Of a stretch of 22,179 bases of DNA, positions 15,151-21,810 are shown piece by piece. How positions within the stretch are numbered: position 1 is the first letter of the stretch; the number at the start of each line of letters is the position of its first letter. The stretch is from JAVXNW01 sp036645575 (GTDB lineage: Bacteria > Bacillota > Clostridia > Christensenellales > Aristaeellaceae). The position numbers were made by a program, and so were the translations under genes. The stretch is from NCBI GenBank assembly GCA_036645575.1, contig JAVXNW010000044.1, positions 1 to 22,179 of the forward strand, read 5' to 3'. The notes beneath the pieces are model-generated. The model made no database searches. It had not been told where the DNA came from and worked only from the letters and a program-made list of their open reading frames with translations.

Positions 15151-16110
15151 ATGGACACCATTTTCTTTCTGTTTCAGCAGATGATGTTCTTCTCCATTCC
15201 GCTGATGGTCGTGGCGCTGGGCGGCATGTTCTCCGAGCGCAGCGGCGTGGTCAACATCGCCCTTGAGGGCATCATGGTCATGGGCGCATTTTGCTCGATC
15301 TTCTTTTTGAACAAGACGCAGGGCTTTATGAGCGGGCAGGGTCAGCTCGTTCTGGCGGCATTGATCGCGGCGGGCGCGGGCTGCGTGTTTTCGCTCTTGC
15401 ACGCGTATGCGGCGGTCTCGCTAAACGCCGACCAGACGATCAGCGGCACCGCGCTCAACATGTTTGCGCCCGCGTTCGCCATCTACATGGCGCGCATGAT
15501 GCAGACAAACGGCGTGCAGCAGGTGCAGTTCAACAACACCTTCCGCATCGAAAAGGTGCCGGTTCTGGGCGACATTCCCTTTCTCGGCCCGCTCCTTTTT
15601 CAGAATTGCTACATCACGACCTACATCGGCTTTGCCATATTGATCGTGGCGGCGTTCGTGCTTTACAAGACCAAGTTTGGCCTGCGCCTGCGCGCGTGCG
15701 GCGAGCATCCGCAGGCGGCGGACAGCGTGGGCGTCAACGTGTACAAGATGCGCTATACGGGCGTGCTGATCTCGGGCGCGCTGGCGGGGCTGGGCGGCAT
15801 GATCTTCGTCGTGCCCACCTCCACCAACTTCAACGCCACGGTCGCGGGCTACGGCTTTCTCGCGCTGGCGGTGCTGATCTTCGGGCAGTGGAAGCCGCTG
15901 CGCATCCTCTTGGCCGCGCTGTTCTTTGGCCTCATGAAGACGGTCGCCGCCTCGTATTCCGGCATCGCGCTGCTCAAGGACCTGCCGATCCCGGCGGACA
16001 TCTACAAGATGATCCCCTACGTCGCGACGCTCATCGTGCTGGCGTTCTCCAGCAAGCGCTCCCAAGCCCCCCGCGCAAGCGGCGTCCCCTACGACAAGGG
16101 CAGCCGCTAA
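15151..16110 (+). CDS. Nucleoside ABC importer permease 2 (NupQ/YufQ-like)
   Basis: This 319-residue permease is the second half of the heterodimeric channel. Family motifs include FSIPLMVVALGGMFSERSGVVNIALEGIMVMGAF at the N-terminus, ADQTISGTALNMFAPAFAIYM in the middle, and GLRLRACGEHPQAADSVGVNVYKMRYTGVLISGALAGLGG, which contains the coupling loop. The last helices carry GYGFLALAVLIFGQWKPLRI. Length is usual. ATG 15151 immediately follows the first permease's TAA, and its GGAGGG ribosome binding site is in that gene's last codons. The final 15 residues are polar. Together with the genes at 11324-15150 it completes a four-gene BMP-type importer. Confidence 0.92.
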   Translation: MDTIFFLFQQMMFFSIPLMVVALGGMFSERSGVVNIALEGIMVMGAFCSIFFLNKTQGFMSGQGQLVLAALIAAGAGCVFSLLHAYAAVSLNADQTISGTALNMFAPAFAIYMARMMQTNGVQQVQFNNTFRIEKVPVLGDIPFLGPLLFQNCYITTYIGFAILIVAAFVLYKTKFGLRLRACGEHPQAADSVGVNVYKMRYTGVLISGALAGLGGMIFVVPTSTNFNATVAGYGFLALAVLIFGQWKPLRILLAALFFGLMKTVAASYSGIALLKDLPIPADIYKMIPYVATLIVLAFSSKRSQAPRASGVPYDKGSR

Positions 16111-16248
16111 ATCCCCCAAGGCGCCGATCTCAAAGGAGATCGACGCCTTGATACGATTTCCCACGATCGCATCATCTTTCGGATAGATGACCCAGGCGAA
16201 CTCATCATTGTCAGCACAATCAACACGCGCACGAATATTAAATATTGA
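16111..16248 (+). pseudogene. Start-less ORF remnant before the HicB-like gene
   Basis: Directly after the permease 2 stop codon, in the same frame, 45 codons stay open to a TGA at 16246-16248 that abuts the ribosome binding site of the HicB-like gene. The translation ends HDRIIFRIDDPGELIIVSTINTRTNIKY (read in two pieces: HDRIIFRIDDPGELII, then VSTINTRTNIKY), which has the beta-strand/turn pattern of a folded small protein. No ATG, GTG or TTG occurs in the frame. The local base composition is visibly less GC-rich from about 16151 on. I read it as the 3' part of a small gene, perhaps the partner of the HicB-like protein, whose 5' end is lost. It could also be non-coding chance. Confidence 0.35.
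16117..16150 (+). terminator. Hairpin after the importer operon
   Basis: CAAGGCG (16117-16123) pairs with CGCCTTG (16144-16150), and inside it GATCTC-AAAG-GAGATC (16126-16141) continues the stem after a 2x2 mismatch. No T tract follows, so termination is uncertain. It overlaps the ORF remnant. Confidence 0.45.
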
Positions 16249-16259
16249 GGGGATATCGT

Positions 16260-16535
16260 ATGAAGAATTTTGCGACACAATTGGCCAACCTGCCCGTTGT
16301 CGAACCTGACGAAGCGGATCGGGCGGCCATAAAAATGGCGGAGGAGGATCAAGGTGAAAGCGCTGAACTAGGTGAATTTCTGGAATCTCTGACCTACAGT
16401 GGAAAGCTGTCGCTTCGCATTCCCAAGAGTTTGCATCACGACTTGGCGCTGGCCGCAAAGCGGGAAGGCGTGAGCCTGAATCAATACGCGCTATATAAGT
16501 TGAGTCAGGCAACGCCAAACACGCTTCAGCAGTAG
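16260..16535 (+). CDS. Orphan HicB-like ribbon-helix-helix protein
   Basis: This 91-residue protein has a C-terminal HicB-type ribbon-helix-helix: YSGKLSLRIPKSLHHDLALAAKREGVSLNQYALYKLS (about 46-82; the two halves are YSGKLSLRIPKSLHHDL and AAKREGVSLNQYALYKLS). Such domains bind operator DNA in antitoxins and autorepressors. The N-terminal half is acidic (VVEPDEADRAAIKMAEEDQGE), as in HicB-like antitoxins. The start is ATG 16260 with GAGGGG 7 nt upstream; the frame is open to a TTG at 16245 without a site. No HicA toxin is found next to it; the truncated frame just upstream occupies the partner's place. The DNA is less GC-rich than its surroundings, consistent with acquisition. The HicB-like fold is well supported; the antitoxin role is inference. 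Confidence 0.8.
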   Translation: MKNFATQLANLPVVEPDEADRAAIKMAEEDQGESAELGEFLESLTYSGKLSLRIPKSLHHDLALAAKREGVSLNQYALYKLSQATPNTLQQ

Positions 16536-16555
16536 GGTAAGCGACTCGCTTGCCC
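16535..16555 (+). terminator. Hairpin at the end of the HicB-like gene
   Basis: GGGTAAGCG and CGCTTGCCC form a 9-bp stem (one wobble) with loop ACT, beginning at the last base of the stop codon. No T run follows, so it is a weak terminator candidate. Confidence 0.35.
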
Positions 16556-16618
16556 GAGCGACCCTGGCACCTTTTCAAAGGCAAACCACGCCTAAAACGC
16601 GACGGCGCTTTGGCGATG

Positions 16619-16627
16619 TGGTATAAT
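16619..16627 (+). promoter_or_regulatory. Extended -10 promoter for the glycyl radical operon
   Basis: TGGTATAAT is a perfect extended -10. No recognisable -35 lies 16-18 nt upstream. Because the -10 sits on the nominal beginning of the long open frame (16626), translation must start downstream, consistent with ATG 16680. Confidence 0.6.
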
Positions 16628-16679
16628 GGCGGGGACGGGAACCGGCATGGACTTAGCGGAGCGCGGGAGGCGAAGCGGC

Positions 16680-19133
16680 ATGACGCAAGGGCGATTGGGC
16701 GCGGCGGCGCGCAAGACGGGCGGGGACGCGGGGCTTGAGGAAGATTTGAGGGATTCATGCCAAGCGTCGCGGGAAACGGGCGGGCGCCCATGGGAAGGCG
16801 ACTGGATTGCGCGGATTTCGGATCTGCCATGCCCGGAATTGATCGGGCGACTGAAGAAACGGATGCTCGAGGAAACGCGCTATGTGAGCATCGAGCAGGC
16901 GCGCATCACCACGCGCGTCACCAAGGATCATCTCGGCAAGCCGCGCGCCATTGTGCGCGCGCTTTGCCTTGCGGCGGCGCTTGAGCAGATGGCGATCCGC
17001 ATAGACCCGGAGGAGCTGATCGTGGGCAACCGCACGGCGGGCGTGCGCGCGGGCGTCGTGTCGCCGGATACCGGCAGCGCGTGGGTGGATCGCGCGTTTG
17101 AGACGCTGCCCACGCGCGCGCAGGACCGCTTTGAGGTGCACGAGGCGGACATCCGCGCCTTTCGGGAGGATCTGTTGCCCTACTGGCGCGGGCGCTCGCT
17201 CGAGGATCGGGTGCGCTCTTCGTTGGGCGACGCGATCGATGAAATCGCGCAGGTTGTCAAGATCAACCAGACCGATCACTCGCAGGGGCACATCTGCCCA
17301 AACGTCCAAAAATGGCTGACGCAAGGGCCGAGCGGACTTGCCCGGGAGGCCGAGGCCATGCTGGCGCGCGCGGACGGCGAGGCGCGCGTATTCTACGAGA
17401 GCGTCGCGATCGCCATGCGCGGCGCGCGCGCGTTTCTGCTCCGGTATGCGCGCTTGGCAAGCGATCAGGGCATGAAAAAAGTGGCGGACAACTGCGCGCA
17501 TCTGGCCGATCATCCGGCGGAGACGTTTTATCAGGCGCTGCAAAGCACGTGGTTTTTGTTCGTGATCCTCCAGATGGAGGGAAACGCCTCCTCCTTTTCG
17601 CCGGGGCGCATGGATCAGTACCTGTACCCCTACTTTGAAAAAAGCGTTGGGGCGGGCATGACGCTTCCCGAAGCGCTGGAATTGACCGAGGCGCTGTTTC
17701 TCAAGTTCAACCAAGTGGTGTATTTGCGCAACGCGCAAAGCGCGCGCTATTTCGCGGGCTTCCCGATCGGCTTCAACGTCGCGATCGGCGGGCAGACGGA
17801 AGACGGGCGCGACGCGTCCAACGCGCTGTCGTACCTGTTTTTGCAGGCGCAGGCGCATTTGGGTCTCCCGCAGCCCAATCTGTCGTGCAGGGTCTTTGCG
17901 GGATCGCCGCAGGCGCTGCTCGAGGCGTGCAGCCGCGTGATCGGCTTGGGCAGCGGCATGCCGCAGTTGTTTAACGACGAGGCGGTGATCCCGGCGCTCG
18001 TCTCGCACGGCGTTTCGCGCGCGGACGCGCTCAATTACGCGATCGTCGGGTGCGTCGAACTGACCACGCAGGGCAGCAGCCTGGGTCTAAGCGACGCGGC
18101 GATGTTCAATCTGGTCAAGGTGCTCGAACTCACGCTGAACGACGGAATCGACATGCTGAGCGGAAAGGCGATCGGCCTGAAGCTTGGGACGCTTGCGGAC
18201 TATGCGCGCTACGAGGATCTGGAGGACGCCTATCGGCGGCAGATCGATGCCTTCATGGACAAGATGGTTTGCTGCGTAAACGGCGTGGAGGAACTGCACG
18301 CGGCGCTGCTGCCGACGCCGTTTTTATCCGCCGTGGTGGACGACTGCATGGCGCGCGGGCAGGACGTGACGCAGGGCGGCGCGCATTATAACTTCGCGGG
18401 CGTGCAGGCGATTCAGGTGGCCAACGTCGCCGACAGCCTGGCCGCCATCAAAAAACTGGTCTATGAGGAAGGGCAGATCGCGCCCGAGGCGCTGTTGGCG
18501 GCGCTTCGAAGCGACTTTGCGGGCGATGCGCTCATGCGGGAGCGCCTGCTCAACCGCGCGCCCAAATACGGAAACGACCTTATGTATGTGGACGAGATCG
18601 GGGCCAAGTGGGCGACGTATTTTGCGGAGCGCCTCGAAAAATACCGCAACCGGCGCGGCGGATGCTACCAGATGGGGCTGTACACGGTGTCCGCGCACGT
18701 GCCGATGGGGCAAAACGTCGCGGCCTCGGCGGATGGGCGACGCGCGCGCGAGCCGCTGGCCGACGGCGGCGTGTCGGCGATGTACGGGCGCGACCAGTCC
18801 GGCCCGACGGCGCTGCTTCACTCGGTGGCGCGGCTGCCGTTTCACTTGGCGAGCAACGGCGCGCTGCTCAACATGAAGTTCCTGCCGCAGTTTTTTAAAA
18901 CCGAGTCGGGCATTCGAAAATTCACCGACATGATCCGGGCGTTTTCGCGCCTCGGGATCAGCCATGTGCAGTTTAACGTGCTGCGTGAGCAGGACTTGAT
19001 CGCGGCGCAGCGGGACCCGGAGAAATACCGCGGGCTCACGGTGCGCGTCGCGGGGTACACCGCGTATTTTACCGAGCTTGCGCCCGATTTGCAGTGCGAA
19101 ATCATCGCGCGCACGGCGTATGAGGGCGTATGA
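16680..19133 (+). CDS. Glycyl radical enzyme, dehydratase-like (PFL2 type), substrate unknown
   Basis: This 817-residue glycyl radical enzyme belongs to the pyruvate formate-lyase/diol dehydratase superfamily. The glycyl loop near the C-terminus reads RVAGYTAYF, with Gly792 as the radical site. The thiyl cysteine is Cys458 in IVGCVEL; the single Cys followed by Val-Glu460 is the dehydratase-type arrangement and not the Cys-Cys of true pyruvate formate-lyase. N-terminal family text includes RIDPEELIVGNRTAGVRAG, LPTRAQDRFEV and DHSQGHICPNV. The catalytic substrate could be a diol, hydroxyproline-like or other C-X lyase substrate; it does not obviously match choline lyase. ATG 16680 has GGGAGG 9 nt upstream; the first 40 or so residues are polar and non-conserved, so a later start is possible. 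The activase overlaps its stop (ATGA). No microcompartment genes are nearby. Confidence 0.88.
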   Translation: MTQGRLGAAARKTGGDAGLEEDLRDSCQASRETGGRPWEGDWIARISDLPCPELIGRLKKRMLEETRYVSIEQARITTRVTKDHLGKPRAIVRALCLAAALEQMAIRIDPEELIVGNRTAGVRAGVVSPDTGSAWVDRAFETLPTRAQDRFEVHEADIRAFREDLLPYWRGRSLEDRVRSSLGDAIDEIAQVVKINQTDHSQGHICPNVQKWLTQGPSGLAREAEAMLARADGEARVFYESVAIAMRGARAFLLRYARLASDQGMKKVADNCAHLADHPAETFYQALQSTWFLFVILQMEGNASSFSPGRMDQYLYPYFEKSVGAGMTLPEALELTEALFLKFNQVVYLRNAQSARYFAGFPIGFNVAIGGQTEDGRDASNALSYLFLQAQAHLGLPQPNLSCRVFAGSPQALLEACSRVIGLGSGMPQLFNDEAVIPALVSHGVSRADALNYAIVGCVELTTQGSSLGLSDAAMFNLVKVLELTLNDGIDMLSGKAIGLKLGTLADYARYEDLEDAYRRQIDAFMDKMVCCVNGVEELHAALLPTPFLSAVVDDCMARGQDVTQGGAHYNFAGVQAIQVANVADSLAAIKKLVYEEGQIAPEALLAALRSDFAGDALMRERLLNRAPKYGNDLMYVDEIGAKWATYFAERLEKYRNRRGGCYQMGLYTVSAHVPMGQNVAASADGRRAREPLADGGVSAMYGRDQSGPTALLHSVARLPFHLASNGALLNMKFLPQFFKTESGIRKFTDMIRAFSRLGISHVQFNVLREQDLIAAQRDPEKYRGLTVRVAGYTAYFTELAPDLQCEIIARTAYEGV

Positions 19134-20023
19134 AGGGCGTGGTGTTTGACGTCAAGCGCTTTGCGGTGCACGACGGGGAGGGCATTCGAACCACGCTCTT
19201 TTTGAAGGGATGCGCGCTTCGGTGCGCGTGGTGCCAGAATCCCGAGGGGCTTGACGTGGGCGTGCGCGTGTGGCGCCGGCCGGGTCGGTGCGTGGGGTGC
19301 GGGCTGTGCCATGTCACGTGCGCCTGCCGCGCGGTGGGCGCGGGGCCGACCTATGCGATCGATCCGGAAAAATGCGTGCGCTGCGGCGAATGCGTGCGGG
19401 AATGCCCGACCGGGGCGCTGGCGTTTGACGGCTGGACGGTCGACGCACAGGAGATTTCCGAGCAATTGCTGCGCGACCGCGTGTTCTTTGGCGCGCGCGG
19501 CGGCGTGACGCTGTCGGGCGGCGAGGTGCTCTGCCAAGCGGAATTTGCGCGGGCGGTGCTCGCGCACGTCAAGCGCGCGGGCGTGGATACCGCGATTGAA
19601 ACGGCGCTCTATGCGCCGCAATCGACGCTTGAGGCGCTCTTGCCGGTGGTCGATCACGTCATTGCGGACATCAAATGCCTGGACGATGCGGCGCACCGGC
19701 GCATGACCGGGCAGGGCAACGCGCAAATCCTGGCCAATTACGCGTTTCTGGTGCGAAGTGGGGTCGACCTGCTGCTGCGCATTCCGCTGATCCCAGGCTA
19801 TACCGCGACCGATTCGAACGTGCGCGCGATCGCGCGCCATGCGCATTCGCTCTGTCCGGACGCGCGGGTGGAGCTCATCAACTACAACCCCCTGTGCAAG
19901 GGCAAATACGCGGCGCGGGAAGCGGACTACCCGGTAGCGGGCAGCGCGCTGACCGACGCCCAGCTCGAGGCGTTTTACGCGGTGCTCCGCGAGGAAGGCA
20001 TTGGCAACCTCGTCAGGGACTGA
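19130..20023 (+). CDS. Glycyl radical enzyme activase (radical SAM)
   Basis: This 297-residue radical S-adenosylmethionine activase installs the glycyl radical on the enzyme encoded just upstream. The SAM-cluster motif C28-x3-C32-x2-C35 is in GCALRCAWCQNPEG. A two-cluster ferredoxin insert follows: C54/C57/C60/C64 and C82/C85/C88/C92-Pro, the usual PflA-like insert of dehydratase activases. GGVTLSGGEVLCQ is the conserved SAM-binding stretch, and DIKCLDDAAHRRMTGQGN matches the family. After Cys64 the sequence continues Ala-Cys66 where most clusters have Cys-Pro. The start ATG 19130 overlaps the enzyme's TGA, so the two are translationally coupled. An intrinsic terminator follows. Confidence 0.92.
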   Translation: MKGVVFDVKRFAVHDGEGIRTTLFLKGCALRCAWCQNPEGLDVGVRVWRRPGRCVGCGLCHVTCACRAVGAGPTYAIDPEKCVRCGECVRECPTGALAFDGWTVDAQEISEQLLRDRVFFGARGGVTLSGGEVLCQAEFARAVLAHVKRAGVDTAIETALYAPQSTLEALLPVVDHVIADIKCLDDAAHRRMTGQGNAQILANYAFLVRSGVDLLLRIPLIPGYTATDSNVRAIARHAHSLCPDARVELINYNPLCKGKYAAREADYPVAGSALTDAQLEAFYAVLREEGIGNLVRD

Positions 20024-20038
20024 CAAACGAAAGGCCTT

Positions 20039-20067
20039 GCGCCGCGCTTTTTTTGCGCGGCGCTTTT
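20039..20067 (+). terminator. Intrinsic terminator of the glycyl radical operon
   Basis: GCGCCGCGC (20039-20047) pairs with GCGCGGCGC (20055-20063) around a loop of seven T, followed by TTTT (20064-20067). It leads directly into the 12-bp repeat array, whose units can compete for the same left arm. Confidence 0.7.
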
Positions 20068-20069
20068 GC

Positions 20070-20129
20070 GCGCGGCGTTTTGCGCGGTGTTTTGCGTGGC
20101 ATTTCGCGCGGCATTTCGCGCGGCGTTTT
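20070..20129 (+). repeat. 12-bp tandem repeat, five units
   Basis: Five consecutive units of GCGCGGCGTTTT or close variants: 20070-20081, 20082-20093 (one change), 20094-20105, 20106-20117 and 20118-20129. A related 13-mer at 20055 and a partial unit at 20130 flank them. An inverted copy of the unit, TGCCGCGCGAAA at 20150-20161, can pair with TTTCGCGCGGCA at 20102-20113. It is non-coding as far as I can see: it lies between a stop codon and the next ribosome binding site. Confidence 0.8.
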
Positions 20130-20197
20130 GCGCGGCGGGCTTCGGCGGATGCCGCGCGAAACGCGAAAATAGAATAATCGGTCGGGATCTGTCGCCT

Positions 20198-20230
20198 TTG
20201 CCACAGTAGGTTGGTCTGGCAAGGAGGTGA
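20198..20230 (+). promoter_or_regulatory. Ribosome binding site with a possible sequestering stem
   Basis: AAGGAGGTGA (20221-20230) is a full match to the anti-Shine-Dalgarno, 6 nt before ATG 20234 counted from GGAGG. Just upstream, TTGCCA (20198-20203) pairs with TGGCAA (20217-20222), and with one bulged T the stem extends to CCTT/AAGG, touching the ribosome binding site. No good promoter is visible between 20130 and 20197. Confidence 0.4.
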
Positions 20231-20233
20231 CGG

Positions 20234-21247
20234 ATGATGAAGAAGCGGACGCGGGCACTGATGTACCTGCGTTTTTTGCGTTCGAAGGACGCGGTGCGCT
20301 GGGCGTACCAAATGGAAAACGGGCAGAAGCTGGCGCTTGAGGAGCCCAGGACATTTTGCGAGAAGCTCAATTGGCTGAAGCTTTCGCCCGCCGCGCCGGG
20401 ACTGCGCAGGTATGTGGACAAGCTGGTCGCGCGCGACTACGCGGCGCATGTGCTGGGCGCGGAGCACGTGCCCAAATTGCTCGGGATCTGGCAGGACGCG
20501 CAAGCCATCCCGTGGGACGCGCTGCCGGACAGGTTCTATCTCAAGTGCCCGCACGGCTCGCATTGCGGCATTTGCGTGATCGGAAATCAGCAGGCGTACA
20601 GGCGCAGGGACGCCGATCGCGCACAGCGGGTCAAGCGCATCGGCAAGTGGCTGCGCCGCAACTGGTACTGGGTCGCGCGCGAAGCGCCGTACCGGGACAT
20701 TCGCCCGCGCGTGTACGCGGAGGCGGACTTGAGCCGGGGCGGGCTTTCGCCCGTCGATTACAAGGTGATGTGCTTTGGCGGCGAGCCGGAGATCGTGCAG
20801 GTGCACCGGAAATTCGGCCGGCAGTGTACGATCGACCTGTACGACAAGCGCGGATGCAAGCTGGATGCCCGCAAGCGCGGATACCCGGTCAGCCAACAGG
20901 TGCACATCGACGCGGTGATGCTTTCGGACCTGCTGGTCGCGGCGCGGAAGCTCGCGCGGGGCGTCGTGGGGCCGGACGGGCGGATTTGGCCGTATGTGCG
21001 GGTGGATCTTTACTACGTGGGCGGGCGCGTGATGTTTGGCGAAATGACCTTTTTTGACAGCGCGGGGCTGCGGCCTTTTGAGCCGCCCGCGTTTGAGAAC
21101 CTGCTGGGCGGCATGATCCCGATAGACTCGATGACCTGCCCCAAATGCCTTGCGCCGATGCGCTATTCGGTCGCAGGCGACGCGCGGCACGACTGCTGCC
21201 CGAAGTGCGGGCTGCGCAGGACGAAAAAGATCGAGGTGGGATCGTAG
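20234..21247 (+). CDS. TupA-like ATP-grasp protein with C-terminal zinc ribbon
   Basis: This 337-residue protein resembles the TupA-like ATP-grasp family (named after teichuronopeptide biosynthesis), found in surface-polysaccharide loci and thought to form amide or peptide bonds using ATP. Family features: RTFCEKLNWLKL near residue 40, VDKLVARDY, the core FYLKCPHGSHCG where the family has KCNHGSG, WLRRNWYWVAREAPYRDIRPRVYAE, DYKVMCFGGEP, and late in the fold VRVDLYYVGGRVMFGEMTFFDSAG. After that the protein has a zinc-ribbon tail, C302-x2-C305 and C322-x2-C325 (TCPKC and CCPKC), which I do not know as normal for TupA proteins. No signal peptide or membrane helix is seen, so it is cytoplasmic. 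The C39-like peptidase gene follows 53 nt later. The true substrate is unknown. Confidence 0.78.
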   Translation: MMKKRTRALMYLRFLRSKDAVRWAYQMENGQKLALEEPRTFCEKLNWLKLSPAAPGLRRYVDKLVARDYAAHVLGAEHVPKLLGIWQDAQAIPWDALPDRFYLKCPHGSHCGICVIGNQQAYRRRDADRAQRVKRIGKWLRRNWYWVAREAPYRDIRPRVYAEADLSRGGLSPVDYKVMCFGGEPEIVQVHRKFGRQCTIDLYDKRGCKLDARKRGYPVSQQVHIDAVMLSDLLVAARKLARGVVGPDGRIWPYVRVDLYYVGGRVMFGEMTFFDSAGLRPFEPPAFENLLGGMIPIDSMTCPKCLAPMRYSVAGDARHDCCPKCGLRRTKKIEVGS

Positions 21248-21300
21248 CGCGCACGGCGGACCCGGATGCGCGCGGCGGAGGAATAGGAGGAGGGCAGCGG

Positions 21301-21810
21301 ATGAACAAGAAACCGGCGGATTACAAGCAATTCGACGCGCGGTGGCGCGGCAAAGTCTACTCGGCGGTGGGCGACGCGCGCCAGACGATGAAGACGAGCG
21401 GGTGCGGGCCAAGCGCGTGCGCGGACGTGATTTCGACGTTCTGCGACAAGTCGATCACGCCCTGGCAGGTCGCGCAGGAATTCATGGAAAAGGGCTTTCG
21501 AACGCGAAAGAGCGGCACGGCCTTCGGCGCGTTCAAGTGGGCGTTTCAGAAATACAAGGGGAAGGGGCTATCGCGGTTCGCGCAGGGTCGCAAATGCCAC
21601 GCGGCGGTGAAGGCGGCGCTGGCGGAAGGCGCGCTGGCGGTCGCGCTGATGGGGCCGGGCTACTGGACGCGCGGAGGGCACTATATCGTGGTATGGAAGT
21701 GGGAAGGCGGGGTGGTCTACGCCTGCGACCCAGGCTCAAGTGTGCGCAAGCGACAATCGGAGGACGCGTTCAAGAAGCAAGCGCGGCGGTATTTCGCGTT
21801 CTGGCCGTAG
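21301..21810 (+). CDS. C39-like papain-fold cysteine peptidase
   Basis: This 169-residue protein of the peptidase C39-like (C39_2) type has a papain-like fold. The opening DYKQFDARW followed by TMKTSGCGPSACADVI is characteristic. Catalytic candidates are Cys35, His127 in GGHYIVVW and Asp143 in YACDPGS; Gln28 before the cysteine may provide the oxyanion hole. No signal peptide and no ABC transporter domain are attached, so it differs from bacteriocin-exporter C39 domains and acts inside the cell unless released. The frame is open upstream to 21145 within the TupA-like gene, but ATG 21301 has an AGGAGGAGGG site about 7 nt upstream and gives the expected N-terminus. Likely co-transcribed with the TupA-like gene; target unknown. 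A prophage-type or cell-wall-peptide role is possible. Confidence 0.8.
   Translation: MNKKPADYKQFDARWRGKVYSAVGDARQTMKTSGCGPSACADVISTFCDKSITPWQVAQEFMEKGFRTRKSGTAFGAFKWAFQKYKGKGLSRFAQGRKCHAAVKAALAEGALAVALMGPGYWTRGGHYIVVWKWEGGVVYACDPGSSVRKRQSEDAFKKQARRYFAFWP

Noticed and set aside
15421..16830. 469-codon minus-strand open frame over permease 2 and the HicB-like gene
   Set aside because: Antisense to conserved genes. A part at about 16130-16250 reads protein-like, but the plus-strand frame there fits the gene layout better.
20024..20170. The 12-bp repeat considered as a CRISPR array
   Set aside because: Units are directly adjacent with no spacers and no cas genes are present.
18842..21412. 856-codon minus-strand open frame across the activase, repeat and TupA-like genes
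   Set aside because: Arg/Ala/His/Pro-rich composition, no recognisable domains, antisense to well-supported genes; long antisense frames are expected in GC-rich coding DNA.
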